DNA of 21,504 nt from a virus. The notes under the pieces were generated by a model. It made no database searches, was not told the origin of the DNA, and saw only the letters and a program-made list of their open reading frames with translations. The position numbers and the translations under genes are program-made. Below are positions 8,492 through 16,566 of the stretch, one piece after another. The stretch is from the IMG/VR virus record IMGVR_UViG_3300020582_000035, positions 1-21,504 of that record. One strand, 5' to 3'. Positions within the stretch are counted from its first letter, which is position 1. Every line of letters begins with the position of its first letter.

Positions 8492-10123
8492 CTATCCCCG
8501 ATACTGCGTGACGTTGGCGCCGAGCGTCATAGTGAGCAGCGTCATGTCGGCGCTATTGGTGTAGAGCGTCAGACCAAGCATGGTGCCGTTCTGTGCAATC
8601 GCCGTCGGCGGAAACACCACAATGCCGATGCTCGCCCCGCCCCAGGTGACCGCACCGGGGATCGCCACGTTGGTCCACGCAATATCGAGGTCGCCGCTTA
8701 CGCTGTTGATCCACGTGATCGGGTTCGGCGAAAGCGCCAGCGTTTCCGGCGCGGCCCCCACCTCGCAGTCAATCGTCAGCGACAGGTCAGGCGCAACCGT
8801 GCTGTTGTAGATGACCGCACCCCATAGCCTTGTGGCCGCCTTTTGCAGCAAGGCGCCGCCCTCGCCGGGGAATAGCTTGGACTGAATAATCTTGCTGAAA
8901 CCGGCCGACGGCTTTTGAAACAGCGGATAGATGCTGGTCCCGTCGGTGCCGAAGCCGGTGATAATCGAGTTGATCTCCTGCGACGAAACGAATGTGAAGG
9001 TGATTTCCTGGCTGGCAAACCACCACTTGCGGCGATCAAAGCAGGCCAGCTTGACTTGCTCTTGCCCGGTGATCGGGCTGATAACGGGGATCAGAACGCA
9101 ATAGATGCGGCGGCCGTAAACGATCGCCTTGCACGCCGATAGCACGGCGCCGTTGAAATTCAGATTGAGGCTATCCCAGGTCGTATCAATCTTTTCCGAC
9201 AGCTTCCCCACAGCACTACCCGAGCACTGATGGGCGCCGAACGAGTTGGCGAAAACGATGTCGCGCGACAGCACTTGCACGCTGTTCGGGTAGGGTGTGC
9301 CGATTTCCGGGTCGGCATTCTGGTTTTGGAATGTCGTGGTGAGCGGGTCGCCGGCCGTGCTGACTTGGTTGATGTAATTGATCGACGAGTCGCCTATGAG
9401 GAACAGGAAGCCGGCCGTCTGGATCAGGCGGACGTAGAGAATGCGAAGGAACGAGTCGAACGATGTAAACGCCCCGCCGCCGTCCATCGTCGAGAAATCG
9501 CCGGGATCCTGCGGCGCCGAATAGTAGATCGCGGCGCCGTTCGCCACCCAGGCCCGCCCGAGAAACACCTCGACTGATGTTCCTTGGATCCCCGTCGGCA
9601 CCGTCGTATAGCCGGGCAGCGCTTGGCCGGGGTAGTAGAACGTCGTGCCGTCCCAAAAGAACATGCCGTTGCCGGACGGCTGCGAGCCACACACGAAAAT
9701 CACATACTGGTTGCCCCACTGCGAAATGCCGATATTCAACTGGCTCGCAGCGGTGACCACGGCAGGAGCGATGAGCGTGGCAACGCCGCTCTGTGTGGCT
9801 AGCGCCCATAGATCGCCGTTGGTCAGGACCACAAAGCAATAGGGCACGTCGGCGACGTTGGCGAAGCCGAAAAACACGATCGGGTTGGTGCCGGGTATGT
9901 TGAATATCGAGGCGCCGATCCCCGGCATGGTGCGCGCGGTCGACTTGCCGACCGGCATAAAGCTGTCCATCCACGAACATTCTTCGTCCTCGATCGAGGG
10001 ACGCGCGGCCAGGGTGTTCGTGCCGTCAAAGCCCGTGAACACGATCGGGCGCATCTCGCGCGGGATCGGCCCCTGTGCTTCGGGGTGCTCGCTCTGCTGT
10101 GGTTGTGGCGCGCGTCCGCTCAC
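8492..10123 (-). CDS. Tail stabilisation / tubular-type structural protein (543 aa)
   Basis: A 543-residue, strongly beta-rich protein with repeated aromatic/Gly blocks (for example VFFGFANVADVPYCFVVL, GMFFWDGTTFYYPGQALPG and FLFLIGDSSINYI), suggesting a propeller-like fold. The segment DIVFANSFGAHQCSG followed by GKLSEKID (about residues 290-312) is reminiscent of podoviral tail hub and packaged-DNA stabilisation proteins (the P22 gp10-like role), where a similar 'source-of-trigger' strand is followed by an S-E-I/L-D motif. The start is GTG at 10121-10123, directly abutting the TAA of the upstream gene. An internal ATG at 10052-10054 (MRPIVFTGFDG) is an alternative that would remove 23 Pro/Gln-rich residues. 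It likely caps the connector or forms the tail tube. Assignment is by pattern and position. Confidence 0.7.
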   Translation of the reverse strand: MSGRAPQPQQSEHPEAQGPIPREMRPIVFTGFDGTNTLAARPSIEDEECSWMDSFMPVGKSTARTMPGIGASIFNIPGTNPIVFFGFANVADVPYCFVVLTNGDLWALATQSGVATLIAPAVVTAASQLNIGISQWGNQYVIFVCGSQPSGNGMFFWDGTTFYYPGQALPGYTTVPTGIQGTSVEVFLGRAWVANGAAIYYSAPQDPGDFSTMDGGGAFTSFDSFLRILYVRLIQTAGFLFLIGDSSINYINQVSTAGDPLTTTFQNQNADPEIGTPYPNSVQVLSRDIVFANSFGAHQCSGSAVGKLSEKIDTTWDSLNLNFNGAVLSACKAIVYGRRIYCVLIPVISPITGQEQVKLACFDRRKWWFASQEITFTFVSSQEINSIITGFGTDGTSIYPLFQKPSAGFSKIIQSKLFPGEGGALLQKAATRLWGAVIYNSTVAPDLSLTIDCEVGAAPETLALSPNPITWINSVSGDLDIAWTNVAIPGAVTWGGASIGIVVFPPTAIAQNGTMLGLTLYTNSADMTLLTMTLGANVTQYRG

Positions 10124-10381
10124 TTAGCCGACCGGAGACTTGGGTATGGTGACCTTGGCCGGCGCTACCGCCGGCGCTGGCGGTGGCCTGGGCAGGAGCG
10201 CGCCGCCCTTGTGCAGCCACGCGCTAGGATCGCTCATCCGCGCGTCCCATTGCGCATCGGTCAGCGCCAGCAGATCGGCCGCCGGCGGCAGATTCGGGTA
10301 GTTATGAAAGTCCGTGTCATACCAGCCGATGACGGGCTGCGGTTCCGGCTTGGTGTGGTCGAATCGCGCGTATTTCACCAT
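10124..10381 (-). CDS. Small protein downstream of tail fibre, possible fibre-assembly protein (85 aa)
   Basis: An 85-residue protein starting 1 nt after the stop of the tail-fibre gene. The first 50 residues contain IGWYDTDFHNYPNLP and LLALTDAQWDARM. Small proteins with a W-x-A-R pattern and this position are common fibre-assembly or fibre-associated genes. The C-terminal third is Pro/Ala-rich and probably disordered. Neighbour context and the W-D-A-R element support a tail-related function, but the chaperone role is inference. Confidence 0.65.
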   Translation of the reverse strand: MVKYARFDHTKPEPQPVIGWYDTDFHNYPNLPPAADLLALTDAQWDARMSDPSAWLHKGGALLPRPPPAPAVAPAKVTIPKSPVG

Positions 10382-10382
10382 G

Positions 10383-11201
10383 TCAGTATCCGATTGCGAT
10401 GTAGCGGAAGATGAGCGATCCGGTCAGGATGAAGCCGGTGGCGATGTTGTTGAACTTCGCCGCATACAGCCCGAAGCTCGATGCCGAGATATTCTCCACG
10501 CCGTAGACCACCGGCTGCGGTTCCATGGACGCCCAGGCCGTCGGGTCGGCGTCCATGGCGATGACTTGGCTGCACGCGTTGGGAAACGCGAGCGGGAAGG
10601 CGATCGTATCCGCGCCCGTCGTGTTCGTCCCTTTGTAGCTCTGGATGATGTTGCCATTCGGATCGCGGAAATACTGCCAGCCTTCGTTGCCGCTGTTCTG
10701 CCGCGCGAAATCACTCAGGTTGACCGCTTGTGTCGAATTGCCCGAGCCGAATGCACCAATGAGGATCGAGAGAGCGCCGGCGACGCGCGCATTGCCGCCG
10801 TCTTTCAGCAGCGCACCGGTGGCACCATTGAACAGTGCCACGTCGCCGTCGGTGGATGAGCCCGGCCCCACCACGTCGCCGCCGCCGGCGCCGGGGAATG
10901 CGTAAGTGACGCCGTTGATGATGACGACAAAGCCGACATTGGCCGCGCCGTCGTAGCCCGCGACGGAAAGCGCCGCGTTGCCGGTCGCCGGATCGAAGCC
11001 GAGGCCCAACTGATTGTAGGCGCCCGTGACCGGTGCATTGGCGATGCCGAAGCTGACCAGCGAGTTGCTTTGCAGGCCGAGCGTGGTCAGGAACGGAGCG
11101 CTTGGCGTGCCGCCGTCCTGTATCACGCCGTCGGTGGTCCAGGCGGCCACATGGCCCGGTGTCACGCTGCCGGATTGCTCGACTTGCGGCTGATACGGCA
11201 T
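10383..11201 (-). CDS. Tail fibre protein with gp53-like C-terminal domain (272 aa)
   Basis: A 272-residue fibre. The N-terminus has VTPGHVAAWTTDGVIQDGG (about 13-31), a frequent opening of phage fibre shafts, followed by a Gly/Ala-rich, low-charge beta region. The last about 100 residues resemble the gp53-like tail-fibre C-terminal domain: GWQYFRDPNGNIIQSYKG, then TIAFPLAFPNACSQVIA, closing with FRYIAIGY. That C-terminal YIAIGY ending preceded by FP.AFPN.C is a strong family signature. The protein is short for a fibre, so it may attach to another component. Start and upstream stop share one base (TGATG at 11201). It probably mediates host adsorption. Confidence 0.82.
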   Translation of the reverse strand: MPYQPQVEQSGSVTPGHVAAWTTDGVIQDGGTPSAPFLTTLGLQSNSLVSFGIANAPVTGAYNQLGLGFDPATGNAALSVAGYDGAANVGFVVIINGVTYAFPGAGGGDVVGPGSSTDGDVALFNGATGALLKDGGNARVAGALSILIGAFGSGNSTQAVNLSDFARQNSGNEGWQYFRDPNGNIIQSYKGTNTTGADTIAFPLAFPNACSQVIAMDADPTAWASMEPQPVVYGVENISASSFGLYAAKFNNIATGFILTGSLIFRYIAIGY

Positions 11202-12127
11202 CAGTATCTCCCGTAAGGATTGACGCGCCGGCCGGGTCTGACCGCGGCGTTGAATCGCGCGATCATGTTCATGTAAAGCTCGAACAATTCGCGCGACGCG
11301 TTGCGGTTCTGGATTTCCATGAATGCGAGGTGCGCGCCGAAATACGGCACCAGATCCGTCCAGGGATCGGGGATCGGGCAGACACTTTCATTGGTGCGCA
11401 AGTCTTGCGGCAAACAGAAACAATCCCATTCCATCTGATAGGTCTGCGAGGCAATCGGATAGGTGTATATGCTTCCGTCACTGCCTTGTCCGAATTGGCT
11501 GCACACGGCCGGCACATACTGATACTGAAATGGATACTGGCGGATCCACGCCTGATAATCGCTGAATGAGTATTGCGGCAGGCTATAGCGGTAGTTCGAG
11601 AAGATCAGCGACACCGACTGCACCATGAAGATGCTCGCCACACCGGGGAACGGCGACAGGTCGATGCCCGAGAACGGATATACCTCTTGCGACTGCAATT
11701 GCAGGTTCATCAGCGAGAGATTCGGCTGCACGGTGGCGCCCGTGCCGGTCGGATCGACGATCGTCAATTCCGGCTGAAAGTAGCCGCTGCCGCCAAACTC
11801 GATCTCCACGTCAACGATCTGGCCGCCCAGTTGCCGCGCGACGCCGATGGCCTGCCTGCCGCCGGGGTATTTGCCGCCGCCTGATGGGAAATCCGGCGGC
11901 GTGATGACCAAGGTCGGGCTCGTGTAGCCAGAGCCGGGCGTGAGGATGGTCGCCGAGGTGATGGCACCCGAGATGGGCGTGAGCCGGCGGATGCAGTGCG
12001 TCGCCAGTGCCACCTCGCGGCGCGCGCGATTGGTGTATTCCGTGATGTCGCGCTCGTTCAGCAGTTCGAGCTTTTTGTCGGCACAAAACCGGCGGATCTG
12101 CTGGTTGTAGGTAAAGAGCGTCGCCAT
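11201..12127 (-). CDS. Head-tail adaptor paralogue 2 with inserted beta-repeat module (308 aa)
   Basis: I start at the ATG at 12125-12127 (MATLFTYNQQIRRF), which shares one base with the TGA of the upstream gene; an upstream in-frame start at 12169 would add an unrelated basic extension. The protein is clearly paralogous to the 247-aa protein at 12771-13514. YTNRARREVALATHCIR (31-47) matches YINEARGQLAGTAECIR, YPFSGI (150-155) matches YPFSSI, and QFGQGSDGSIY with PWTDLVPYFGAHLAFM matches QYGQGVNGSIY with LWTDAVPFFAAYLALM. Between residues about 52 and 146 it carries an insertion absent from its partner, containing PGSGYTSPTLVITPP and GGSGYFQPELTIVDPTG, also related to repeats in the 383-aa structural protein. 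It is probably a connector ring or tail-tube subunit joining portal to tail. Confidence 0.72.
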   Translation of the reverse strand: MATLFTYNQQIRRFCADKKLELLNERDITEYTNRARREVALATHCIRRLTPISGAITSATILTPGSGYTSPTLVITPPDFPSGGGKYPGGRQAIGVARQLGGQIVDVEIEFGGSGYFQPELTIVDPTGTGATVQPNLSLMNLQLQSQEVYPFSGIDLSPFPGVASIFMVQSVSLIFSNYRYSLPQYSFSDYQAWIRQYPFQYQYVPAVCSQFGQGSDGSIYTYPIASQTYQMEWDCFCLPQDLRTNESVCPIPDPWTDLVPYFGAHLAFMEIQNRNASRELFELYMNMIARFNAAVRPGRRVNPYGRY

Positions 12128-12774
12128 CAGGCGCCGCCTTCCGGCTTCGCGCCGCCCATCGGCGGCCACTGCTTGTTCTTCAGATATTCGTCCATCTGAT
12201 TCGGTGTCAGCACACCGCGGTCAGCCTGATCGGGGCTGATCAGGGGTTCCGGTTTCTGAGGAAACGGCACCACGTCGCCGGCAAGCTGCACGCCGCTCTG
12301 CAAAGACGACTGCGGCCTTGACCATAGCGGCGCCACCTTGCCGGCGTCCTGCGGGCGCATGTTCTGCCAGCCAGCCTCGCGATCCTCGGATGCCTTGGTG
12401 GCGGTCGCTTCGTCGGGATAGGTCGGGAAATTGAGCCCGGTCTGTTTGGCGTATGCGGTCGCTTGATCTTCGTCGACGTGCACCGGCTTGCCGTCGACGA
12501 TCCACATGCCGGGGAGCACCGCCCAGCCGTCGCCGTAGGGCACCGTGTATGTCATCTCGGATGACCAGCCGCCGTCGGGGTTCATCAGGTATTCGCCGGG
12601 CGCCAGCGGGCGCGCGTTGCCCTGCACTTGCGGCGCGATCTGCGGATTGAGCGTCAGTTGCCCCGGCAGCGGACCGAGGCCCGGCATCTGCGGCACAGGG
12701 TCAGCCGCGTTCACGCCGAGCGCCGTTGCCGGGTCCGTCGGCAGGATCCCGAGTTGCTGCGCGGTGCCGCTCAT
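12127..12774 (-). CDS. Virion protein with NPDG / VDGKPV domain (215 aa)
   Basis: The start is ATG at 12772-12774 (MSGTAQQLGILP), overlapping the upstream stop in ATGA fashion; longer in-frame starts would read into the adaptor gene. Residues about 60-140 contain PGEYLMNPDGGWSSEMTYTV, then PGMWIVDGKPVHVDEDQATAYA and TYPDEATATKASED. This matches from memory a small domain seen in phage internal or structural proteins: NPDG with S/T strands, a VDGK hairpin, a helix with AxxYxxxTG, then a P-D-x-A-T helix. The C-terminus is Pro/Asp/Gln-rich and probably flexible. It lies between the two adaptor paralogues and may act in connector or head completion. Function is inferred from position. Confidence 0.65.
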   Translation of the reverse strand: MSGTAQQLGILPTDPATALGVNAADPVPQMPGLGPLPGQLTLNPQIAPQVQGNARPLAPGEYLMNPDGGWSSEMTYTVPYGDGWAVLPGMWIVDGKPVHVDEDQATAYAKQTGLNFPTYPDEATATKASEDREAGWQNMRPQDAGKVAPLWSRPQSSLQSGVQLAGDVVPFPQKPEPLISPDQADRGVLTPNQMDEYLKNKQWPPMGGAKPEGGA

Positions 12775-13514
12775 CCTGGCTGCGCCTGACCACGCTGCCG
12801 CGGCGCAATCCCAAGCTGATTCTGCCTGACCGGGCTCGGCGATTGCTCCCAAATGTCCGGCAGAATGTCCGGCGTCGCGGAGCGCCGGGCGTTGGTCATA
12901 AACTCCCCGTAGCGCTCAAGCATCTTGTCGGCTTCCTGCGACCGCGCGCCGGTCTGCGACGCCATCAGCGCGAGGTAGGCCGCGAAGAACGGCACGGCAT
13001 CCGTCCAGAGATACGGGATGGGCTCGGGCGTGGTGTCCGTGGTCAGTGGGCCAGGGAGCCACACCGGATCGGTCGATAGCGTGTAAGTCTGGTCAGGTGC
13101 CGGCGAGAGGTAGATCGAGCCGTTTACGCCCTGGCCGTATTGCGCCCATTCGTCCGGCGGCCCCTGTTGGTTCTGGATCGCCGGATTGTTCGCGTTGTAG
13201 ACCGCGAACCACGGGTAAGGCCGCGGCGCGATGTAGTGGTATCCGCCGTTGCCGATCTGTTGCCAGAGATTGCGCACGTGAATCGGCGCCAACAGCCCTT
13301 GGCCGGCTGGCACCACAATCGACGAGAACGGATAGGCGATCGTGCCTTGCGTGATGATCAGCGTCGCCGGCACACGAATGCACTCGGCCGTGCCCGCAAG
13401 CTGGCCGCGCGCTTCGTTGATGTATCCGGTTAGGTCAGTCTCATTGTAGAGGGGCTGCGGCGCAGCCGGGTTCTGTAGAAGCTGCGCCGTGCGGGTGAGG
13501 TATTGCGTAAGCAC
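12771..13514 (-). CDS. Head-tail adaptor (connector) protein, paralogue 1 (247 aa)
   Basis: A 247-residue protein with an N-terminal helical part ending in YINEARGQLAGTAECIR (31-47), then a short beta block YPFSSI, an aromatic Pro-rich stretch (PRPYPWFAVYNANNP), YGQGVNGSIYLSPAPDQTY (127-144) and a C-terminal helix LWTDAVPFFAAYLALMASQ (169-187). This organisation resembles podoviral adaptor/connector proteins. The start is GTG at 13512-13514, preceded by a GGGAG at good spacing. An ATG 7 nt upstream with the same Shine-Dalgarno is out of frame and opens only 26 codons. The GTG is favoured because the N-terminus then aligns residue for residue with the paralogue at 11201-12127. Confidence 0.72.
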   Translation of the reverse strand: MLTQYLTRTAQLLQNPAAPQPLYNETDLTGYINEARGQLAGTAECIRVPATLIITQGTIAYPFSSIVVPAGQGLLAPIHVRNLWQQIGNGGYHYIAPRPYPWFAVYNANNPAIQNQQGPPDEWAQYGQGVNGSIYLSPAPDQTYTLSTDPVWLPGPLTTDTTPEPIPYLWTDAVPFFAAYLALMASQTGARSQEADKMLERYGEFMTNARRSATPDILPDIWEQSPSPVRQNQLGIAPRQRGQAQPG

Positions 13515-13532
13515 GCTGCATCTCCCCCTCCT

Positions 13533-14684
13533 TTACTTGGGCTGAACTTGGATGGAGTCGGTGATCGACCCCATGACCACGGTCACGCTCGCGAGCGCCG
13601 TCGGGATGTTGCCGCCGCCGGGCGCGATGGCGTCCGTTGGCGTTCCGACGAACAGGCCAGGATCTTGGATCGAAACCGCGGTGATCGAGCCGCCCGCGTT
13701 GCACGTGCCGGAGATGACGAACTGGCGCGGCCGATAGCCGGTCAATTCGATCGCCGGGTTGCCGATGACAGCGGCGGCCACCGAAATCGGCAGGCCGCCG
13801 ACCGAGGTAATGAGCGCCGGGTGCGTCGCGTCGCCCCAGCCCGCACCCGCGGCGACCACGCCGGCGGAAACCACGGTCTGCATGATGACCGGGGTAATCG
13901 TGGCACCCGAGCCAGCACCGCCCGCGGCGGTCAGCGTCAGCGAAAGCGCCGGACCGGCAAGCGGGGTGCCGCTGTTCGTGCAGAGCGCCGCCGTGATCAG
14001 GCCGGTGTTGGTCAGGACGAATTGCACCGTGCCGTTGGTGATCGAGCCGAGGTTCGGATCAAACGGGCTCGGGACCAGCAGCGCCGAGACGGTCGCCTGC
14101 GTGTAGCCCGCGCCGACGTTGACCAGCGCCACGGCGCTGACCGTCGCATTGGTCAGTGTGGCGTTCGCGGTCGCCGGCACGCCGCCGATGCCGTTGGCCG
14201 ACACCGACGGCGGATCGGGGATCAGGACCAGCGGGCGGATCGTGAAGCCAGCGCCAGGATTGATGATGGTGGAAACGGTCAGCGAGCCACCGACCACCGC
14301 CTGCCAGAGCGAGCCGCCAGCGCTCGCCGTGATCGAGGCGGTCGCCTGCGTGAAACCGGTGCCGCCACCCGCGACCACCGCACCGACCGGGCAACCGGTC
14401 AGGTTTGCCACGCGGCGGGTGAAGCCGTCCGAGTTGACGGTCTGCGCCTGCCCCTTGGTCGCGTTGAGGTTGCGCCACGTGCCGGTGATCGGATCGAGGT
14501 ATTGCAGCACCGACACCGAGCCGGTTTCGACGATCCACTCGCCGGCCGGCAGGACAACCGCCTCGCCAGGAGCCAGACCGAGGTATGCCGTGCCGAAATC
14601 GAGCGGCGCGTCGTAGAGGTCGGTCGGGTAGAGGTTCGTCGGTAGCGGCAGACCAACGCCGGGACCAGAAATGCGCAATGCCAT
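13533..14684 (-). CDS. Repeat-rich structural protein downstream of capsid (383 aa)
   Basis: A 383-residue virion protein with almost no charge in its centre. After an N-terminal segment about 100 residues long (LYPTDLYDAPLDFGTAYLG, then LPAGEWIVETGS), it carries diverged beta modules each opening with G-x-G-aromatic: GTGFTQATASI (109-119), GAGFTIRPLVLI (145-156), GAGYTQATVSA (191-201) and GAGWGDATHP (280-289). Related G-S-G-Y motifs sit in the inserted module of the adaptor paralogue at 11201-12127. The gene directly follows the capsid gene with a good AGGGA site 8 nt before its ATG, so a head decoration or minor capsid role is plausible. I do not recognise the whole protein. Confidence 0.65.
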   Translation of the reverse strand: MALRISGPGVGLPLPTNLYPTDLYDAPLDFGTAYLGLAPGEAVVLPAGEWIVETGSVSVLQYLDPITGTWRNLNATKGQAQTVNSDGFTRRVANLTGCPVGAVVAGGGTGFTQATASITASAGGSLWQAVVGGSLTVSTIINPGAGFTIRPLVLIPDPPSVSANGIGGVPATANATLTNATVSAVALVNVGAGYTQATVSALLVPSPFDPNLGSITNGTVQFVLTNTGLITAALCTNSGTPLAGPALSLTLTAAGGAGSGATITPVIMQTVVSAGVVAAGAGWGDATHPALITSVGGLPISVAAAVIGNPAIELTGYRPRQFVISGTCNAGGSITAVSIQDPGLFVGTPTDAIAPGGGNIPTALASVTVVMGSITDSIQVQPK

Positions 14685-14706
14685 CGTCTATATCCCTGTA
14701 TATGCG

Positions 14707-15759
14707 TTAGTAGCTATTGCCACCAAAACCATAGATCCACGCACCCGATACAGACTTTGCGGTGATAAAGTTATATCCGAGCACGCACACGCCTTGCTGG
14801 CCGATCTGATTGAGCGGCACGAGCGAATAGAAGCCGCTGAAATCGAGCGCGGCGTCCTCGCTCAAGTAGAAGTTGGAGTATTTGACGTTGATCGCGAACA
14901 TATTGCCGACCGGGCAAAAATGGTCCGCAAAGATCGGCACGCCGGCGACGTTCAGGTTGGGGAACGATGAACGGATCTTGGTGTCCATCGAGTAGCTACG
15001 GCCGGGTTCGAGGTATTGATTTTCAACCCCGATAAACGATGCGTTCAGCGTCGCGTGGTCCGCGGGGTTCATCACGACAAAGGTCGGTGCCTCGCCGCCG
15101 GCGGCATCGGTGATCTTGGTCAGCAGCGCCGACATCGCCTGACGGTTCCAGCCAGTCGTCGCCGTCGTGTAATTCGTGTTCCATGTCGTGCCGCTGCCGG
15201 CGTTGATATATTGGCCCTTGAATGCGCCGTTGCCCGCGGCGTTTCGATTGATGCCGCCATAGGTCTGCGCGTTGGTGCCGTTGTCAAATGCGTCAAGGAA
15301 GGAGTTTGGATAAAGCGGATTGCTGGAATTCAACGTGTATAGCAGGCCGGCGACGTTCTGCCGTGTGACGGCGTAAACGTCATTCATTCGCGCCTTGAGC
15401 AGCGAGATTTCACGATCGGTCGCTTGCAGGATGGTTTCACCAAACGGCAGCGGGACCGGCACCACCCAAAACGCCATATTCCATTGGCCGTTTTGTGTGC
15501 CCGGTGTGATGACTGGCGCGTTGAAGCCGCCGCCGTAGCCAGTGAACTGGCCTTGCACAACCGACTGACCCTGCATGGGAATTGTGATCTGATTGAGACC
15601 ACCGGCCGCGCGTTGCGCGTTGCCCCACAGGTAAAACAGCGACGGCGATGCAAAATAGATTTGCACGAACAGCCGCGGCACGAATGCCCTTCGCGTGACG
15701 GACGCGAGTTCGTTGAATAGTTGGCCGGTCGGCGCAACACCAGTGCCGGGAATAGGCAT
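14707..15759 (-). CDS. Major capsid protein (350 aa)
   Basis: A 350-residue protein of the length, composition and position of a major capsid protein, directly downstream of a charged, helical scaffold-like gene. It has an N-terminal helix (FNELASVTRRAFVPRLFVQI), a long acidic-helix candidate (ATDREISLLKARMNDVYAV, about 115-133), a helix plus strand typical of HK97-type A-domains (NRQAMSALLTKITDA then PTFVVMNPADHATL) and late beta segments (NVAGVPIFADHFCPVGNMFAI). A good AAGGA ribosome-binding site lies 9 nt before the ATG, overlapping the TAA of the scaffold-like gene; it is one of the stronger sites in the operon, fitting high expression. The first seven residues, MPIPGTG, are identical to those of the upstream protein. 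The HK97-fold assignment is inference. Confidence 0.78.
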   Translation of the reverse strand: MPIPGTGVAPTGQLFNELASVTRRAFVPRLFVQIYFASPSLFYLWGNAQRAAGGLNQITIPMQGQSVVQGQFTGYGGGFNAPVITPGTQNGQWNMAFWVVPVPLPFGETILQATDREISLLKARMNDVYAVTRQNVAGLLYTLNSSNPLYPNSFLDAFDNGTNAQTYGGINRNAAGNGAFKGQYINAGSGTTWNTNYTTATTGWNRQAMSALLTKITDAAGGEAPTFVVMNPADHATLNASFIGVENQYLEPGRSYSMDTKIRSSFPNLNVAGVPIFADHFCPVGNMFAINVKYSNFYLSEDAALDFSGFYSLVPLNQIGQQGVCVLGYNFITAKSVSGAWIYGFGGNSY

Positions 15760-15771
15760 TCGCTCGTATCC

Positions 15772-16389
15772 TTATCTGCGCAACTGCTGCTGCTGTGACC
15801 GAAACTCTGTGAGCGCCTTGTGCGTCTCCGCGCGCAGCGCACCCTCATCATCCCCGCGCGACTCCATCATCTTTTCGATGAAGCCTTTTTGATCGCCTTC
15901 GCTCGGGGTGAAGAAATCCCAAGAGCCGTAACCGTTGCCCGCGACGGGCTCGGCCGGGGGATGCAATTTCTCGTAGTGCGAGGCCGCCATTTCGAGGTCG
16001 GCCACGCCGCGCTCGATGGCGAATTTCTCGATCTCGGCAATGCCGTCCGCGCGCCAGCCTTGCTCGCGCAGCGTTTGCTTCTGCCGCTCCCAACCTTCCG
16101 CAAACCGGCGGTTGGTTTCTTCAACCTCGCGCTTCTGGTCGCGCTCGGCTTGTTCCTTGCGCCAGTCCGCAATCTCTTTCTGCACCGCTTGGACGGCGTG
16201 CAATGCGGGCTGTGCGGCGTCGATCTCGGGGATCGGTGCGCGCGGATCCTGTATCTTGCGCGCGCGCAGCATGTGGGGGCGCGATTGCGGGTTCGCCAAA
16301 ATCGCGCCGACCACCTCATTGACGCCGCGAAGCGACAACAGTTCGGACTCGTCGATTTCGACGAGCTTACCCGTGCCGGGTATTGGCAT
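15772..16389 (-). CDS. Putative scaffolding / head assembly protein (205 aa)
   Basis: A 205-residue, highly charged, Glu/Gln/Arg-rich protein immediately upstream of the capsid gene, as scaffolding proteins usually are. Residues about 66-125 form a probable long coiled coil (AVQKEIADWRKEQAERDQKR, then EETNRRFAEGWERQKQTL). A central block contains ERGVADLEMAASHYEK, and the C-terminus is basic/Gln-rich (FRSQQQQLRR), as expected for capsid interaction. It opens with MPIPGTG, the same seven residues as the capsid protein. It ends 12 nt before the capsid ATG. No protease motif is seen. The scaffold role is from position and composition, with no clear family match. Confidence 0.62.
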   Translation of the reverse strand: MPIPGTGKLVEIDESELLSLRGVNEVVGAILANPQSRPHMLRARKIQDPRAPIPEIDAAQPALHAVQAVQKEIADWRKEQAERDQKREVEETNRRFAEGWERQKQTLREQGWRADGIAEIEKFAIERGVADLEMAASHYEKLHPPAEPVAGNGYGSWDFFTPSEGDQKGFIEKMMESRGDDEGALRAETHKALTEFRSQQQQLRR

Positions 16390-16395
16390 ACCGGC

Positions 16396-16557
16396 TTACT
16401 TGTTCGGGACGTGCGAGATGGACATGGATTGCGAGGTGCTGCCGGCAGGCAGGCTCGACTTGCGACCACCGATGTCCAATTGCTCCATGTCCACACGAAC
16501 GATCTGCTTGTCATTCGTCGGGATGGATTTCTGGCTGTCTTGGAAGATGTTGGGCAT
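16396..16557 (-). CDS. Small uncharacterised phage protein (53 aa)
   Basis: A 53-residue frame from ATG 16555-16557 to TAA 16396-16398. It fits exactly into the gap between the Pro/Gly-rich gene and the scaffold-like gene, with 9 nt upstream and 6 nt downstream. AGGA lies 7 nt before the ATG. The protein reads MPNIFQDSQKSIPTNDKQIV and continues through VDMEQLDIGGRKSSLPAGS to SHVPNK: small, polar and without a membrane segment. The tight fit, ribosome-binding site and position between head genes support a real gene. I do not recognise the family. A minor head or decoration protein is a guess. Confidence 0.7.
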   Translation of the reverse strand: MPNIFQDSQKSIPTNDKQIVRVDMEQLDIGGRKSSLPAGSTSQSMSISHVPNK

Positions 16558-16566
16558 TGCTCTGTC

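Noticed and set aside
13503-14645. 380-codon plus-strand frame opposite the 383-aa structural gene
   Set aside because: Extremely Arg/Gly/Asp-rich and hydrophilic, fully antisense to a coupled gene with good virion features; a typical high-GC shadow.
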